Part shown: piece after piece, positions 19,218-29,743 of the stretch
How positions within the stretch are numbered: the stretch's first letter is position 1
Layout: each line of letters opens with the position of its first letter
DNA from: Nitrosospira sp. Nsp2
GTDB taxonomy: Bacteria; Pseudomonadota; Gammaproteobacteria; Burkholderiales; Nitrosomonadaceae
Reading direction: 5' to 3'
Assembly: GCF_003050965.1 (NCBI RefSeq)
Contig: NZ_QAOU01000001.1
Span: 310,001-374,000 of the forward strand
DNA: 64,000 bases
The notes under the pieces: generated by a model
Database searches by the model: none
The model's input: the letters and a program-made list of their open reading frames with translations, nothing else
Told to the model about the DNA's origin: nothing
Made by a program: the position numbers and the translations under genes

Positions 19218-19415
19218 ATCATGGTGAAACCTGGCGTTGATTTTCGAAATTGTTCACGACAATTCGACCCGCGGAGTTCGTAACATCCCGATATTCCAGA
19301 GTTTTAAGGTTTTTGCGAGGATCACCGGTTACCGAAATAGTATCGGCGGCGCATCCCTCTGGATGAGTGCCCACCGGTGAAACCCGTATCTCTTGTTTGT
19401 TATCTGTTCATACAC

Positions 19416-21605
19416 CTATTTCACTTTCATTCCTGGCCGTGCCCCGGCATCGGGGGCCAGCAGATAAGGCCCGTCCCCGTCCCCCGCCGCCAGCACCATC
19501 CCCTCCGATACGCCAAACTTCATCTTGCGAGGCGCAAGGTTGGCAACCATTACCGTCAACCGTCCTTTAAGCTGCTCCGGGTCATACGCGGATTTTATCC
19601 CCGCGAACACGGTACGCGGTTCCGAGCCAATGTCGAGCGTGAGCCTGAGTAGTTTGTCCGCACCCTGGACGTGCTCCGCATTGGTAATTTTTGCCACGCG
19701 GAGATCGACTCTACTGAAATCGTCAATGGATATGGTTGCGGCAACCGGGGCGGTCGCATGTTGTTGCGCCTCCGCATGGCGCACCGGGGAGTGGGTATCT
19801 GCGGCAGGCGGGGAAACTGTTTTATTGGCTTCGATCATGGCGTCAATTTGCTTTTGCTCAATGCGTGTCATCAGGTGTTTGTAAGGGTGAATGTCATGGG
19901 CCAGCAGCAGCTTCCGCGCGTCGGGCCATTGCAGTGGGGGAATATTAAGAAAACTTTCAACATTGTCAGCAAGGCGCGGCAGGACGGGCTTGAGATACAG
20001 GGTGAGCAAGCGGAACAGGTTGAGCGAGACGGTACAAACCTCATGCAGCTTTGTTCTTGACGACGCCTCGTCCTGTTTCACGAGCTCCCATGGTTTCATG
20101 TCATTGACATACTGATTGGCTTCATCGGCCAGTCCCATAATGGCTTTTACCGCTTTCAAATACTCGCGTTTCTCGTAGAAGCTCGCGATTTGCTCCGCGG
20201 CGCCCTGCGTTTTCATTATCAGCGCGGATTCGTCCCAGTTCGGTTTATCCGAAGATTGCTGGAAATTTTCTGCCGATTGGAACTCCTTCGTTTTTATACT
20301 GGAAAACGGTTCACCATTGTTTGCAGACGCAGACGAGCCTTCCAGGGTGACCGTGGGAATGCTATCGGACAATTTCCCATCAAAACGTTTGGTGATAAAT
20401 CCCGCGCACCGGCTTGCGATATTTACGTATTTTCCGACCAGATCGCTGTTCACCCGCATCAGGAAATCTTCCAGGTTTAGGTCGACATCCTCCATCGTGC
20501 CGTTTAACTTGGTGGCGTAGTAGTAGCGTAGCCATTCCGGATCAAGTCCCTGCCTCAGATAACTCTCAGCAGTAAGGAACGTGCCGCGCGATTTACTCAT
20601 TTTTTCGCCATTCACGGTTAAAAAACCATGGGCAAAAATTTTGGTTGGCGTGCGGTACCCCGCATTGTGCAGCATGGCCGGCCAAAACAGCGCATGAAAA
20701 TAAAGTATGTCTTTCCCAATAAAGTGATAAAGCTCGGTAGCCGAATCCTTCTTCCAGAAATCGTCGAAATCGATGCTACCGCGGTCACATAGGTTCTTGA
20801 AGCTGCCGATGTAGCCTATCGGTGCGTCCAGCCACACATAAAAATATTTTCCCGGCACATCCGGAATTTCAAAACCAAAGTAGGGCGCATCGCGCGAGAT
20901 GTCCCAGTCGGCGAGCTTATTTTCTCCTGGAGCGCCCAGCCACTCGTGCATTTTATTGGCGGCCTCCGGTTGTAGCGTTCCGGAGGTCGTCCACTTGCGC
21001 AGAAAGTCCACACAGCGCGGGTCCGAGAGTTTGAAAAAGAAATGCTCGGTGGTTTTTTTTACGGGGACTGCGCCTGATACTGCGGAGTACGGATTCCTCA
21101 ATTCGGTCGGCGTATAGGCCGCGCCACATACTTCACAGTTATCGCCGTACTGATCTTTCGCGCCGCATTTCGGGCACTCACCCTTGATGAACCGGTCCGG
21201 CAGGAACATGTGCTTGACCGGATCGTAGAGTTGCTCGATGGCGCGGGCGACGATCAGTCCGGCGGACTTGAGCTTCGTATAAATACCCTCGGAATACTGG
21301 CGAGTTTCAGGCGAGTGGGTGGTGTAATAATTGTCGAATTCGACATGAAAACCGCTGAAGTCGCGCAAATGCTCGCGATGAACCCGCGCGATCAGGGCTT
21401 CGGGCGTGATGCCTTCTTTTTCCGCGCGAAGCATGATCGGCGTGCCGTGCGTGTCATCGGCGCATACGTAATACACCTCATGCCCCTGCATTTTCTGGAA
21501 ACGAACCCAGATATCCGTTTGAACATACTCAACCAGATGGCCAAGGTGAATGCTGCCGTTAGCGTACGGCAGAGCGGAGGTGATCAGGATTTTTCGCTTG
21601 TTCAT
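19416..21605 (-). CDS. metG: Methionyl-tRNA synthetase
   Basis: Charges tRNA-Met. The chosen start at 21605 gives 729 residues beginning [17 protein letters not shown], the standard family opening; an upstream in-frame ATG would add 13 unlikely residues. The HIGH-type motif is HLGH, the zinc knuckle is [18 protein letters not shown], and the second signature is KMSKS. A C-terminal EMAP/Trbp111 tRNA-binding domain (about residues 625-729, starting [12 protein letters not shown]) allows dimerisation. Between the catalytic part and this domain is a linker rich in Ala and Pro. Confidence 0.96.
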   Translation of the reverse strand: MNKRKILITSALPYANGSIHLGHLVEYVQTDIWVRFQKMQGHEVYYVCADDTHGTPIMLRAEKEGITPEALIARVHREHLRDFSGFHVEFDNYYTTHSPETRQYSEGIYTKLKSAGLIVARAIEQLYDPVKHMFLPDRFIKGECPKCGAKDQYGDNCEVCGAAYTPTELRNPYSAVSGAVPVKKTTEHFFFKLSDPRCVDFLRKWTTSGTLQPEAANKMHEWLGAPGENKLADWDISRDAPYFGFEIPDVPGKYFYVWLDAPIGYIGSFKNLCDRGSIDFDDFWKKDSATELYHFIGKDILYFHALFWPAMLHNAGYRTPTKIFAHGFLTVNGEKMSKSRGTFLTAESYLRQGLDPEWLRYYYATKLNGTMEDVDLNLEDFLMRVNSDLVGKYVNIASRCAGFITKRFDGKLSDSIPTVTLEGSSASANNGEPFSSIKTKEFQSAENFQQSSDKPNWDESALIMKTQGAAEQIASFYEKREYLKAVKAIMGLADEANQYVNDMKPWELVKQDEASSRTKLHEVCTVSLNLFRLLTLYLKPVLPRLADNVESFLNIPPLQWPDARKLLLAHDIHPYKHLMTRIEQKQIDAMIEANKTVSPPAADTHSPVRHAEAQQHATAPVAATISIDDFSRVDLRVAKITNAEHVQGADKLLRLTLDIGSEPRTVFAGIKSAYDPEQLKGRLTVMVANLAPRKMKFGVSEGMVLAAGDGDGPYLLAPDAGARPGMKVK

Positions 21606-22187
21606 CAATTGCCTATGAAAATGGATCAGGGTGGATTGTAGCAAACTGCGACGGGACGGTCATTTGAACTCGCGAGATCCCGTTCTCGGCAACGAGAAAT
21701 CAGTCAGAATGTCCGCATTGCCGTAACCATACCCATACCGCGTGACCGGGCATAGCCGGTCCGTGAACTTTAACGAATGTTCCAAGGAGCTACTGCACAA
21801 GTCCTCGGCGCGCGAGGGCGATGCCTTGCCAGATGAGTGCGTCAAAGGCGACGATGCGAATGCACTCCCTTGGTCGGGAGCATGACAAAGCAGACCGCCG
21901 CGCAAAGCCGCGTCCCTTCGGATTGCGTAAAAATCCAGCACGAAAGGCGTTGCAGCCGCTCTCCTTCGCCTTAAACCAGGAGACACAGCTGCCGCCTGCG
22001 CAGGACGTGGGGCGCCTCGTGATTTCCCCATTTTGCCAGCAACGCGTCTCCGCGAAGGATTTGTCCCGAGGTTCCCTAACCACGGCCCCGCAGATTTCCC
22101 GGAACAGTGTTACCTTACAAGACTCTTGTACGTGATATTTGTTAATATTCGGGGTTGTTTGTGCTCGCAATAAGGAGAATGCAGAAA
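21606..22187. other. Intergenic region metG-mrp, no supported gene
   Basis: About 580 bp between the divergent metG and mrp genes. Both strands have open frames of 100-126 codons, but they overlap each other, have no recognisable domain and no good ribosome binding site. The region must contain the promoters for metG and mrp; I cannot place them with confidence. Confidence 0.4.
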
Positions 22188-23276
22188 GTGGCCATCACGG
22201 AACAGCAGGTACAGTCCGCGCTCAGGGAGATTATCGATCTCAGCACGGGCAGGGATTATGTGACCAGCAATGAAGCACGCAACATCAAGATCGAGGGCAA
22301 TGACGTATCGCTCGACATAGTGCTGGGGTACCCGGCAAAAAGCGTCATAGCCAGTATTCGCCAGCAGGTGGTCGATAAGCTCAAAAGCATACCGGGGATC
22401 GGGGGGGTGCAGGCGAACATCACGAGCAAGATTGCTCCCCATAGCGTGCAACGTGGGGTCAAGCTTATTCCCGGCGTGAAGAATATCATTGCGGTCGCAT
22501 CGGGCAAGGGCGGAGTCGGCAAATCCGCCACGGCGGTTAATCTGGCATTGGCGCTGGTGGCCGAGGGTGCGCGGGTCGGCCTGTTGGATGCGGACATTTA
22601 TGGCCCGTCACAACCGCAGATGCTGGGCCTTATGGGGCGTCCCGAATCGCCGGATGGTAAGAGCATGCTGCCGATGATGGCGCATGGCCTTCAGGCCATG
22701 TCCATCGGTTTCCTGATCGATGCGGAGACGCCAATGGTATGGCGTGGGCCGATGGTTACTCAGGCATTGCAACAGTTGTTGAATGATACGCGTTGGGACG
22801 ACGTAGATTACCTTATTGTTGATATGCCCCCGGGAACGGGCGATATTCAATTAACGCTTGCGCAGAAAGTGCCGGTTACCGGCGCCGTTATTGTTACCAC
22901 CCCCCAGGATATCGCCCTGCTTGACGCTCGCAAGGGTCTGAAGATGTTCGAGAAGGTTGGTATTCCGATACTGGGTATTGTCGAGAACATGAGTACACAC
23001 GTCTGCTCGCGATGCGGACACGAGGAACATATCTTCGGCGCGGGCGGGGGTGAAAAGATGTGCAAGGACTATGAAGTGGAGTTCCTGGGCGCGTTGCCAC
23101 TTGATATCAGAATCCGCGAACACACGGACTCCGGGACCCCCACCGTGGTGGCGGAGCCAGACGGGCGCATCGCAGAGATTTATCGGGGTATTGCGCGCCG
23201 CCTCGCGGTAAAGGTTGATGAAATGGCGCTTGATCATTCGGCGTTGTTGGCCAAGATCGTTATTGAGGACACGTGA
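22188..23276 (+). CDS. mrp: Iron-sulfur cluster carrier protein Mrp/ApbC
   Basis: P-loop ATPase that carries and delivers iron-sulfur clusters, 362 residues. An N-terminal MIP18/DUF59 domain occupies about residues 1-90. The deviant Walker A VASGKGGVGKS follows at about residue 105, and the cluster-binding CSRCG lies near residue 270. The GTG at 22188 was preferred because the AAGGAG at 22172 is correctly spaced for it (10 bases). The ATG at 22179 is only one base from that site. Confidence 0.93.
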   Translation: MAITEQQVQSALREIIDLSTGRDYVTSNEARNIKIEGNDVSLDIVLGYPAKSVIASIRQQVVDKLKSIPGIGGVQANITSKIAPHSVQRGVKLIPGVKNIIAVASGKGGVGKSATAVNLALALVAEGARVGLLDADIYGPSQPQMLGLMGRPESPDGKSMLPMMAHGLQAMSIGFLIDAETPMVWRGPMVTQALQQLLNDTRWDDVDYLIVDMPPGTGDIQLTLAQKVPVTGAVIVTTPQDIALLDARKGLKMFEKVGIPILGIVENMSTHVCSRCGHEEHIFGAGGGEKMCKDYEVEFLGALPLDIRIREHTDSGTPTVVAEPDGRIAEIYRGIARRLAVKVDEMALDHSALLAKIVIEDT

Positions 23277-23487
23277 GGTCTCGACGTGGTAGAGCGCGGG
23301 CAGGACGTTGTCTACGTGCAGCGCGGCCTCGAAAGAGCAGGCGTCGAGTAGCCAAGATCGGTTTTATCGAAGGGGACGTCCTGACCCCGTTTTATTCCCG
23401 TCAGCAGTGCCATTCGTTGCGCAACCAAAATCGCGATGCCAGGCGAGACCGGCCCGCAAACGTTTCCCACATACCATTACTATCGAG

Positions 23488-24054
23488 ATGACTATAAAGT
23501 CGGACAAATGGATACGCCGCATGGCGGCCGAGCATCGCATGATCGAGCCCTTCGAATCCAGCCAGATCAGGTATGCGAACGGCCAAAAGATCGTTTCGTA
23601 CGGAACCTCCAGTTACGGCTACGACATCCGCTGCTCGGATGAATTCAAGCTATTCACGAATATAAATTCCGCGATTGTCGATCCCAAGAATTTCGATTCG
23701 AACTCGTTTGTCGACGTAAAGGGCGACGTTTGCCTCATTCCCCCTAATTCTTTCGCTCTTGCGCGCACTGTCGAGTATTTTCGCATTCCGCGAAATATCC
23801 TGACGATCTGCCTCGGAAAATCCACTTATGCCCGTTGTGGGATCATAGTCAATGTCACGCCTTTCGAGCCGGAGTGGGAAGGGTTTGTAACCTTGGAGTT
23901 TTCAAATACCACGCCGTTGCCGGCGAAGATTTATGCCAATGAGGGAGTGGCTCAGGTGATTTTCTTTGAGTCCGATGAAGTGTGCGAAACCTCCTACAAG
24001 GATCGGGGCGGGAAATACCAGGGGCAACATGGGGTAACTTTGCCGAAAATCTGA
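23488..24054 (+). CDS. dcd: dCTP deaminase
   Basis: Deaminates dCTP to dUTP for thymidylate synthesis. The ATG at 23488 gives 188 residues beginning [13 protein letters not shown], the expected family opening and length. Conserved blocks are [40 protein letters not shown] (with the catalytic glutamate) and the C-terminal [11 protein letters not shown]. It is on the same strand as mrp, 211 bp downstream, and near the thyA-folA pair that uses its product route. Confidence 0.96.
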   Translation: MTIKSDKWIRRMAAEHRMIEPFESSQIRYANGQKIVSYGTSSYGYDIRCSDEFKLFTNINSAIVDPKNFDSNSFVDVKGDVCLIPPNSFALARTVEYFRIPRNILTICLGKSTYARCGIIVNVTPFEPEWEGFVTLEFSNTTPLPAKIYANEGVAQVIFFESDEVCETSYKDRGGKYQGQHGVTLPKI

Positions 24055-24393
24055 TTTCTTTTGGCTGAAGTACTTTGGTCTGGACTACGAGCCGCTGCCT
24101 ATCCCTGTCCATAAAGCGGCCACACCGGGCATGCATGAACGTGCCTTTCCACTGCTCCCATTTTAGCGTTGGACCGCCGATCCGCAATCTTCGTCAGTGC
24201 CTGAAATAGCGAAGGGCTTTGGGTCTCCAAAATAACTACACGTTATAATTGTTACTTCGCTTTTTGCCCCAATATCTTTCACTAGCGTGAGTGGTTTCGC
24301 GGCGTTGGCGCCCCCAGCAAGGCTGATGGCCTCGTGCGCGCCGTGAGCGAACTGTGAAGGAGTTGTAAATTTTTAACACCCTGCAAAAAACGC
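24055..24393. other. Intergenic region dcd-odc, no gene seen
   Basis: About 340 bp with no convincing reading frame, ending at the promoter of the decarboxylase gene. A TATAAT at about 24251 lacks a well-spaced -35 box, so I do not call it a promoter. Confidence 0.4.
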
Positions 24394-24421
24394 TTGATTT
24401 CAGCGTAGTGCGGTCTATAAT
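24394..24421 (+). promoter_or_regulatory. Sigma-70 promoter for leader peptide and decarboxylase
   Basis: A -35 box TTGATT (24394-24399) and a perfect -10 box TATAAT (24416-24421) are separated by 16 bases. Transcription would begin near 24428, about 40 bases before the leader ORF and 130 bases before the decarboxylase start. Confidence 0.7.
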
Positions 24422-24469
24422 CCGCTTATTTTTTTACCCCGGATTCCCGTTGAACAACAGGAGGTCATC

Positions 24470-24535
24470 ATGACAAGCAAAGCAAACTATTTCATCTCGG
24501 CTGATCTGGTAAATATCCATATTCCCGTCACGTAG
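24470..24535 (+). CDS. Possible 21-residue leader peptide upstream of the decarboxylase
   Basis: A 22-codon frame (ATG to TAG) encoding MTSKANYFISADLVNIHIPV plus T. It has a perfect AGGAGG Shine-Dalgarno sequence at 24459-24464, five bases before the ATG, stronger than that of most genes in the window. It lies wholly in the 5' leader of the decarboxylase gene and ends 21 bases before that start. In Escherichia coli the ornithine decarboxylase operon speF is controlled by a leader peptide (speFL) that arrests ribosomes on ornithine. The sequence here does not resemble SpeFL, so the functional parallel is only inference. Confidence 0.5.
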   Translation: MTSKANYFISADLVNIHIPVT

Positions 24536-24556
24536 CCTCGCAAAAAGGACACTCTC

Positions 24557-25732
24557 ATGCAAATGCGTACCGCCGCTCTGCGCCAGGAAGTAGAGCTCGA
24601 AGAAGTATTCGACACCCATCCCGAAGTCAGCCTGGATTTTGAGCATGTCCAGGCAGCCCTTAAAAAGGGCTACAGCAAGCCGTTTTTGCTGGTCGACAGC
24701 GACATCATCCGTAATAAAGCCCGAAGGTTCAAAGCCGCCATGCCGCAGGTGCAACCCCATTATGCGGTCAAGGCGAACCCGGATCCCCGCGTACTCAAAA
24801 CCATGATTGAAGAAGGCGTAGGATTCGAGATTGCGTCGATCTCGGAACTGGACCTCCTGCTTAGCCTGGGCGTTCCTGCGGCTGACATTTATTACAGCAA
24901 CCCGATGAAGTCGCGCGCCTATCTGGAGTATGCCGCAGCCAAGGGGGTCGAATGGTATGTGCTCGATAGTGTCGAGGAACTGCGCAAGATTGCAAGTGTC
25001 AAGGCGGACGCGAAGTTATACCTGCGGATAGACACTCCTAACATTGGGAGCGACTGGCCGTTGGCGGGAAAATTCGGCACCCATGCCGCGGAGATCAAAG
25101 AGATTATTAATGAAGCGGCCGCGATAAAAGCTGATCTTGCCGGCGTTACTTTCCACGTGGGTTCGCAGTGCCGCAATCCGCAGAACTGGCGAGTCGGTAT
25201 CGAGCGGGCGAAGAAGGTTTTTGCCGACATGCGACAGGCGGGCCTGAATCCGCGCCTGCTCAATATCGGTGGTGGCTATCCAGTGCGTCACGTCAAGCCC
25301 ATCCCGTCGATAGAAGTTATAGGCGAGGTGGTGAACGCGGCGATTGCGGACTTGCCGAAGGATATCCGCATTATGGCCGAGCCGGGACGCTACCTGGTCT
25401 CAGATGCAGCCTATTTCGTCTGTCGCGTGGTGGGTACCGCAACCCGCAATGGCAAGCGCTGGATGTACTGGGACGCAGGCATGTTCGGGGGCGTTATCGA
25501 AGTAACCGAAGGGCTGCGTTATGAAATCCTTTCCGACCGCCAAGGACAGGATATTCCCTGGGCCATTGCAGGGCCGACATGTGATTCGGTGGACATTCTC
25601 ATGCGGGACGAAATGCTGCCGGAAGATATTCAGGAAGGGGATTTTATTTACATTCCCAATGCGGGCGCGTACACCACCGCTTACGCCAGCAACTTCAACG
25701 GCTTCCCGTTACCGGATGTGGTCGTTTTGTAG
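24557..25732 (+). CDS. Ornithine decarboxylase-family (fold type III PLP) enzyme
   Basis: PLP-dependent decarboxylase of 391 residues belonging to the Orn/DAP/Arg decarboxylase 2 family. It probably makes putrescine from ornithine. The PLP lysine is in HYAVKANPDP (about residue 70), the glycine-rich phosphate site is LNIGGGYPV, EPGRYLV follows, and the active-site cysteine is in GPTCDSVDIL. This matches bacterial eukaryote-like ODCs; a lysine/ornithine dual substrate cannot be excluded. AAGGAC precedes the ATG. It ends with a strong terminator and is preceded by a possible leader peptide. Confidence 0.9.
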   Translation: MQMRTAALRQEVELEEVFDTHPEVSLDFEHVQAALKKGYSKPFLLVDSDIIRNKARRFKAAMPQVQPHYAVKANPDPRVLKTMIEEGVGFEIASISELDLLLSLGVPAADIYYSNPMKSRAYLEYAAAKGVEWYVLDSVEELRKIASVKADAKLYLRIDTPNIGSDWPLAGKFGTHAAEIKEIINEAAAIKADLAGVTFHVGSQCRNPQNWRVGIERAKKVFADMRQAGLNPRLLNIGGGYPVRHVKPIPSIEVIGEVVNAAIADLPKDIRIMAEPGRYLVSDAAYFVCRVVGTATRNGKRWMYWDAGMFGGVIEVTEGLRYEILSDRQGQDIPWAIAGPTCDSVDILMRDEMLPEDIQEGDFIYIPNAGAYTTAYASNFNGFPLPDVVVL

Positions 25733-25734
25733 CT

Positions 25735-26349
25735 TCAAGGCAGTGGCGGCGTAAGAGAGAGTTTGGACGGTCGGGATAACGGGGGCTCAGATGGGCTCCC
25801 GTTTTTTTTGTCGCTTTTCCGGTCAAGCACCACAAAATGGTAGTCTAAACCGCCGCCGTCCCCTTCACCGTCCCATCGACATCTCTCGCGTGACGTTTCT
25901 ATCCATTCCTCCATATTGAATTCGGGAAACAGAACATCCCCTTCGAAGTCCGCCTGGATCTCCGTAATATAAATCCTGTCGCATAATGGCAGGGCTTGGC
26001 GGAAGATTTCCGCTCCACCGATAACGAAAGCTTCCCCCTCTGCCATTGAACCGGCGTTGGCATGTTCCTGGGCTTTACCGCCGCCCGCATGTAACGCTTG
26101 GGCTAGCGAATCAACTACGATGGCGCCGGGCACCTCGTAATCCGCTTGTCGGGTGATAATAATACTGATACGCCCGGGTAGCGGCCTGCCAATCGACTCG
26201 TATGTTTTGCGTCCCATAATGATGGGGTGACCCATCGTGAGCAACTTGAAACGTTTCAGATCAGGCGGCAAATGCCACGGCAACGCATTGTTAGAGCCGA
26301 TAACGCGATTCCTGGCCATCGCCACCAGTGCGGAGACGCGCGGTTTCAT
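25735..26349 (-). CDS. folA: Dihydrofolate reductase
   Basis: Reduces dihydrofolate using NADPH, regenerating the folate consumed by ThyA. The family blocks are [46 protein letters not shown] and [14 protein letters not shown]. At 204 residues it is long: there is an insert (about 12 residues, [12 protein letters not shown]) before the VIGG strand, and a tail of about 27 residues after YHFVVLDR. The tail reads through the decarboxylase terminator and looks like a recent run-on. The start overlaps the thyA stop by 4 bp. Confidence 0.95.
   Translation of the reverse strand: MKPRVSALVAMARNRVIGSNNALPWHLPPDLKRFKLLTMGHPIIMGRKTYESIGRPLPGRISIIITRQADYEVPGAIVVDSLAQALHAGGGKAQEHANAGSMAEGEAFVIGGAEIFRQALPLCDRIYITEIQADFEGDVLFPEFNMEEWIETSRERCRWDGEGDGGGLDYHFVVLDRKSDKKNGSPSEPPLSRPSKLSLTPPLP
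25779..25810 (+). terminator. Rho-independent terminator of the decarboxylase gene
   Basis: A 10-bp stem (25779-25788 with 25793-25802, two G-T pairs) closes a 4-base loop and is followed by an eight-T run. It lies 47 bases after the decarboxylase stop and inside the last codons of the convergent folA gene. Confidence 0.85.
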
Positions 26350-27140
26350 ACCGCAACCGGGGCCTTGATGGCGGGATAGGGGTCGTAGCCTTCCAGCACA
26401 AAATCCTCATACGTGAAATCGAAAACACTTCGGACCGACCGATTCAATTTCATCACTGGCAGCTTTTTCGGTTCACGGCCGAGCTGTTCCCTTGCTTGCG
26501 TCAGATGATTGAGGTAGAGGTGCGCATCACCGAGGGTGTGCACGAAATCTCCAGGCTCCAGGTCGCAGCTCTGCGCCACCATCAACGTGAGCAGAGCATA
26601 GGAAGCGATATTGAACGGAACACCGAGAAATATATCGGCGCTGCGCTGATAAAGCTGGCACGACAGCTTGCCATCGGCTACGTAAAACTGAAACAGCGCA
26701 TGACACGGCGCCAGTTTCATCTTGTCGAGTTCACCTACATTCCAGGATGAAACCACCATGCGCCGCGAATCAGGCGTACTCCTGATCTGCTCGATTACAT
26801 GCTCGATCTGGTCAATGGAGGTGCCATCCGGGGCAGGCCAGCAGCGCAATTGACGGCCGTATATTGGGCCGAGGTCACCGTTTTCATCAGCCCACTCATC
26901 CCAGATGGTCACGCCGTGGTCGTGCAGGTATTTGACGTTGGTATCTCCCCTCAAAAACCATAACAGTTCGTGAATGATGGATTTGAGATGGCACTTCTTG
27001 GTGGTGACCAAGGGAAAACCCTCTGACAGGTCGAAACGCATCTGGTGACCGAATACCGAAAGTGTACCGGTGCCGGTGCGGTCGGACTTTTTGTGCCCAT
27101 GGTCGAGCACATGCCGCATGAGGTCGAGATATTGGCGCAT
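26346..27140 (-). CDS. thyA: Thymidylate synthase
   Basis: Methylates dUMP to dTMP. The 264-residue length is that of the Escherichia coli type. The catalytic cysteine lies in [12 protein letters not shown], with the conserved [10 protein letters not shown] upstream and the nucleotide-binding [20 protein letters not shown] after it. Upstream gene of a thyA-folA operon with a 4-bp overlap. The start is 86 bp from the divergent aminopeptidase gene. Confidence 0.97.
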   Translation of the reverse strand: MRQYLDLMRHVLDHGHKKSDRTGTGTLSVFGHQMRFDLSEGFPLVTTKKCHLKSIIHELLWFLRGDTNVKYLHDHGVTIWDEWADENGDLGPIYGRQLRCWPAPDGTSIDQIEHVIEQIRSTPDSRRMVVSSWNVGELDKMKLAPCHALFQFYVADGKLSCQLYQRSADIFLGVPFNIASYALLTLMVAQSCDLEPGDFVHTLGDAHLYLNHLTQAREQLGREPKKLPVMKLNRSVRSVFDFTYEDFVLEGYDPYPAIKAPVAV

Positions 27141-27226
27141 GGCAGGAAGCTACAAAAGCGCTTTAAGGGATAGAATCGAGCTTGGAACAACGAGCTATAA
27201 TAGCTTATTTTTGAGGCCCGTCGCCA

Positions 27227-28711
27227 ATGCTCGCTTCGCTGACGCAAATCGCTTCCCCCATCAGTTCATCCATCAAGGCAACGCACATCCTGGTCGCGCT
27301 TCCGCAGCAGCCTGCGGCATCGGGTAAGGCAGCGGCCAAGCCGGGAGAAAGCCTGGATTTTTTAGGTAATAGTGTACTTGAAGCGCTATTGTCGCGCCGC
27401 AAGATGGAGTTTGACCAAATTGGCGAAACACCGGTGTCCGCAAACCTCCCGAGCGGCGCTTTATGCGTCTGGGTAGCAGTGGATCTGGGCAAGTCTTCAT
27501 TCGAGCAGCAGACGCGAATGCGAAAAGCAGTGCAGCTGTTAATTGAGGAAAGCCCGGCTGAAATCAACGTGGCCGTATATGGTAATGACCAGCAGAAGGC
27601 GGCCCTGGCGCAACTTGCGGTCTACGTGGCATGGATCAACGGCGTGCCCTTGCCTTCACGAAAAACTGGTAAAAAAGACACGGTCAAGCAACCGCTGGGA
27701 AACATCACCCTGCACGGATACCACGCAGAGGCACCTGCACTGCTGCGCGCCAAAGCGGAGGGAAATTTCCTTACGCGCGAACTTACGGTGCTCCCGCCTA
27801 ACGAGCTGACCCCAGCGCTGTATCGCGACCTTCTCAAGCAACTCGCCGAGGCCGAACACTGGAAATATGAAGAATTCGATTTGAAAAAACTGCGCGAGAT
27901 GGGCGCGGGCGCCTTTGTCGCGGTTGCCCAAGGCAGCGACCAGGAGGACGCCGCGATAGTGCATTTGCAGCGACGGGTAGAAAACTCGTGCAAAACCGTG
28001 GCCCTGGTGGGTAAAGGCATCTGTTTTGATACCGGAGGCCATAACCTGAAGCCAGCTCGATACATGCAGGGTATGCACGAGGACATGAATGGTTCCGCTG
28101 TTGCTGTGGGGATATTGCTGGCTGCGACGCGGGCCGACCTGCCGGTAAATATCGATTGCTGGCTTGCAATTGCCCAAAATCACATCAGCCCGCGCGCGTA
28201 TAAGCAGAATGACGTCATAACAGCGCTGAATGGCTCGACTATCGAGATCGTCCATACCGATGCCGAAGGGCGGCTGGTGCTGGCGGACACCCTGTCGTTG
28301 GCTGGCAAACAAAACCCCGATGTGATATTCGATTTCGCCACGCTGACCGGAAGCATGCACGTCGCGCTGGGATCACGTTACAGCGGTATTTTCAGTAACC
28401 GCGAAGAACTGTCCGAAAGGGCTCTGGCCGCGGGACGATTAAGTGGCGAGCGCATTTGGGCATTTCCTATGGATGCGGATTACGAAACAGAGCTGGAAAG
28501 CAAGATCGCAGACGTCAAGCAGTGCACCCTGGAGGGCGAGGCGGATCATATTCTCGCTGCGCGCTTCCTGAGCCGATTCGTCGGGGATACTCCCTGGTTG
28601 CACATGGATCTCTCCGGCAGCAATAACAAGGGCGGATTGGGCGCCGTGAGTACTGATGTCACAGGGTTTGGAGTGGCTTGGGGAGTTGAAATGTTGCAGG
28701 ACTCTGAATAA
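27227..28711 (+). CDS. Leucyl aminopeptidase family (M17) protein
   Basis: Two-metal cytosolic aminopeptidase of 494 residues. The C-terminal catalytic domain begins LVGKGICFDTGGHNLKP (metal-binding Lys and Asp), with the second metal ligands in the signature HTDAEGRLVLADTL and further conserved blocks at LTGSMHVALGSRYSG. The signature begins with His-Thr where PepA has Asn-Thr, placing it in a PepA-related subfamily rather than PepA proper. The N-terminal domain is divergent. It ends 30 bp from the convergent oxidoreductase gene. Confidence 0.9.
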   Translation: MLASLTQIASPISSSIKATHILVALPQQPAASGKAAAKPGESLDFLGNSVLEALLSRRKMEFDQIGETPVSANLPSGALCVWVAVDLGKSSFEQQTRMRKAVQLLIEESPAEINVAVYGNDQQKAALAQLAVYVAWINGVPLPSRKTGKKDTVKQPLGNITLHGYHAEAPALLRAKAEGNFLTRELTVLPPNELTPALYRDLLKQLAEAEHWKYEEFDLKKLREMGAGAFVAVAQGSDQEDAAIVHLQRRVENSCKTVALVGKGICFDTGGHNLKPARYMQGMHEDMNGSAVAVGILLAATRADLPVNIDCWLAIAQNHISPRAYKQNDVITALNGSTIEIVHTDAEGRLVLADTLSLAGKQNPDVIFDFATLTGSMHVALGSRYSGIFSNREELSERALAAGRLSGERIWAFPMDADYETELESKIADVKQCTLEGEADHILAARFLSRFVGDTPWLHMDLSGSNNKGGLGAVSTDVTGFGVAWGVEMLQDSE

Positions 28712-28741
28712 GCCCCGGACGATAGGATGTGCTAGTCGTTG

Positions 28742-29743
28742 CTACGATATTTGCAGCACAATCTTGCCCATGGCGTGACCCGCCTCGATTATGCGGTGCG
28801 CATCGGCGGCTTGTTCCAGCGGGAGGACCTCGCTGATGTGGACCTTGAGCGCGCCCTGTTCGAATAAGATCGCGCAATGTTCAAGTATGCGCGTCTGTAC
28901 GAGACGCGCCGAATGCAGACCGAAATAAAGCGGAGCCGCGACTTGCACATAACCGATGCTCAGGTTGCGGAGCCGCGCGGTATTGGTGTGCGCCATTTCA
29001 CACGTTGTCGAGAGTAGCGTTACCATGCGACCGTAAAGCCGGGTTGCGCCAAACGACTTGCAAAAGGTTTGGCTCCCAACCGTATCCATGACCAGTCTTA
29101 CGCCTTCCCCATGCGTCCAGTTGGTTGCCGCTTCGACGAAATCCTCCCTGGTGTAGTCGATCGTCCGTTCTGCGCCTAGCGCCTGGGCGAACCGAGCCTT
29201 CTCAGGACTGGAAATGGTCGTGGCGACAGGCGCATTCAGGTAATGTGCAAGCTGAATTGCGATGTGGCCGACGCCACCTGCGCCCGCGTGAATCAGCGTG
29301 GATTCTCCTTCACCCAAATGGCCTCGATTGACGAGTGCTTCCCAGGCTGTAAGTACCGGGACGGGTAAAGCGGCAGCTTCGAGCATGGAAAGGTTTTTAG
29401 GTTTGAATGCGAGATAATCTTCCTGCACCACGGAATACTCCGCGTAGGCACCGGCTGGCCCACCTAAACCGTTGTTGAAGAAATAGACTTCATCTCCAGG
29501 CCGCACGCGCGTAACTGAGCTGCCAACCCTTTCCACAACCCCGGCGCCATCGCAGCCCAGAATTGAAGGCAATTTATCCGGGTAGTACATATTGGCTTTC
29601 CGTACCTTGGTGTCGATGGGATTAACGCCAGCCGCATGCAGCTTCACCAGCACACTGTACGGCCCGGTCAGGACGGGGGCAGGGATATCGGCGGGAGTCA
29701 GCACATCCGGACCACCCGCCGCGTTCATTACGACAGCTCTCAT
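28742..29743 (-). CDS. Zinc-type alcohol dehydrogenase-like / quinone oxidoreductase
   Basis: Medium-chain dehydrogenase/reductase of 333 residues. The N-terminal GroES-like domain (about residues 1-120) has no catalytic zinc cysteines. The Rossmann domain carries LIHAGAGGVGHIAIQLAHYL, the NADPH-binding pattern of the quinone oxidoreductase branch. The substrate is unknown. Its start overlaps by 4 bp the stop of the small gene upstream, so both are probably in one transcript. Confidence 0.88.
   Translation of the reverse strand: MRAVVMNAAGGPDVLTPADIPAPVLTGPYSVLVKLHAAGVNPIDTKVRKANMYYPDKLPSILGCDGAGVVERVGSSVTRVRPGDEVYFFNNGLGGPAGAYAEYSVVQEDYLAFKPKNLSMLEAAALPVPVLTAWEALVNRGHLGEGESTLIHAGAGGVGHIAIQLAHYLNAPVATTISSPEKARFAQALGAERTIDYTREDFVEAATNWTHGEGVRLVMDTVGSQTFCKSFGATRLYGRMVTLLSTTCEMAHTNTARLRNLSIGYVQVAAPLYFGLHSARLVQTRILEHCAILFEQGALKVHISEVLPLEQAADAHRIIEAGHAMGKIVLQIS

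Noticed and set aside
21790..22170. A 126-codon minus-strand frame and a 104-codon plus-strand frame between metG and mrp
   Set aside because: They are antisense to each other, have no recognisable domain and no good ribosome site.
27656..28360. A 234-codon minus-strand frame
   Set aside because: It is antisense to the leucyl aminopeptidase gene.
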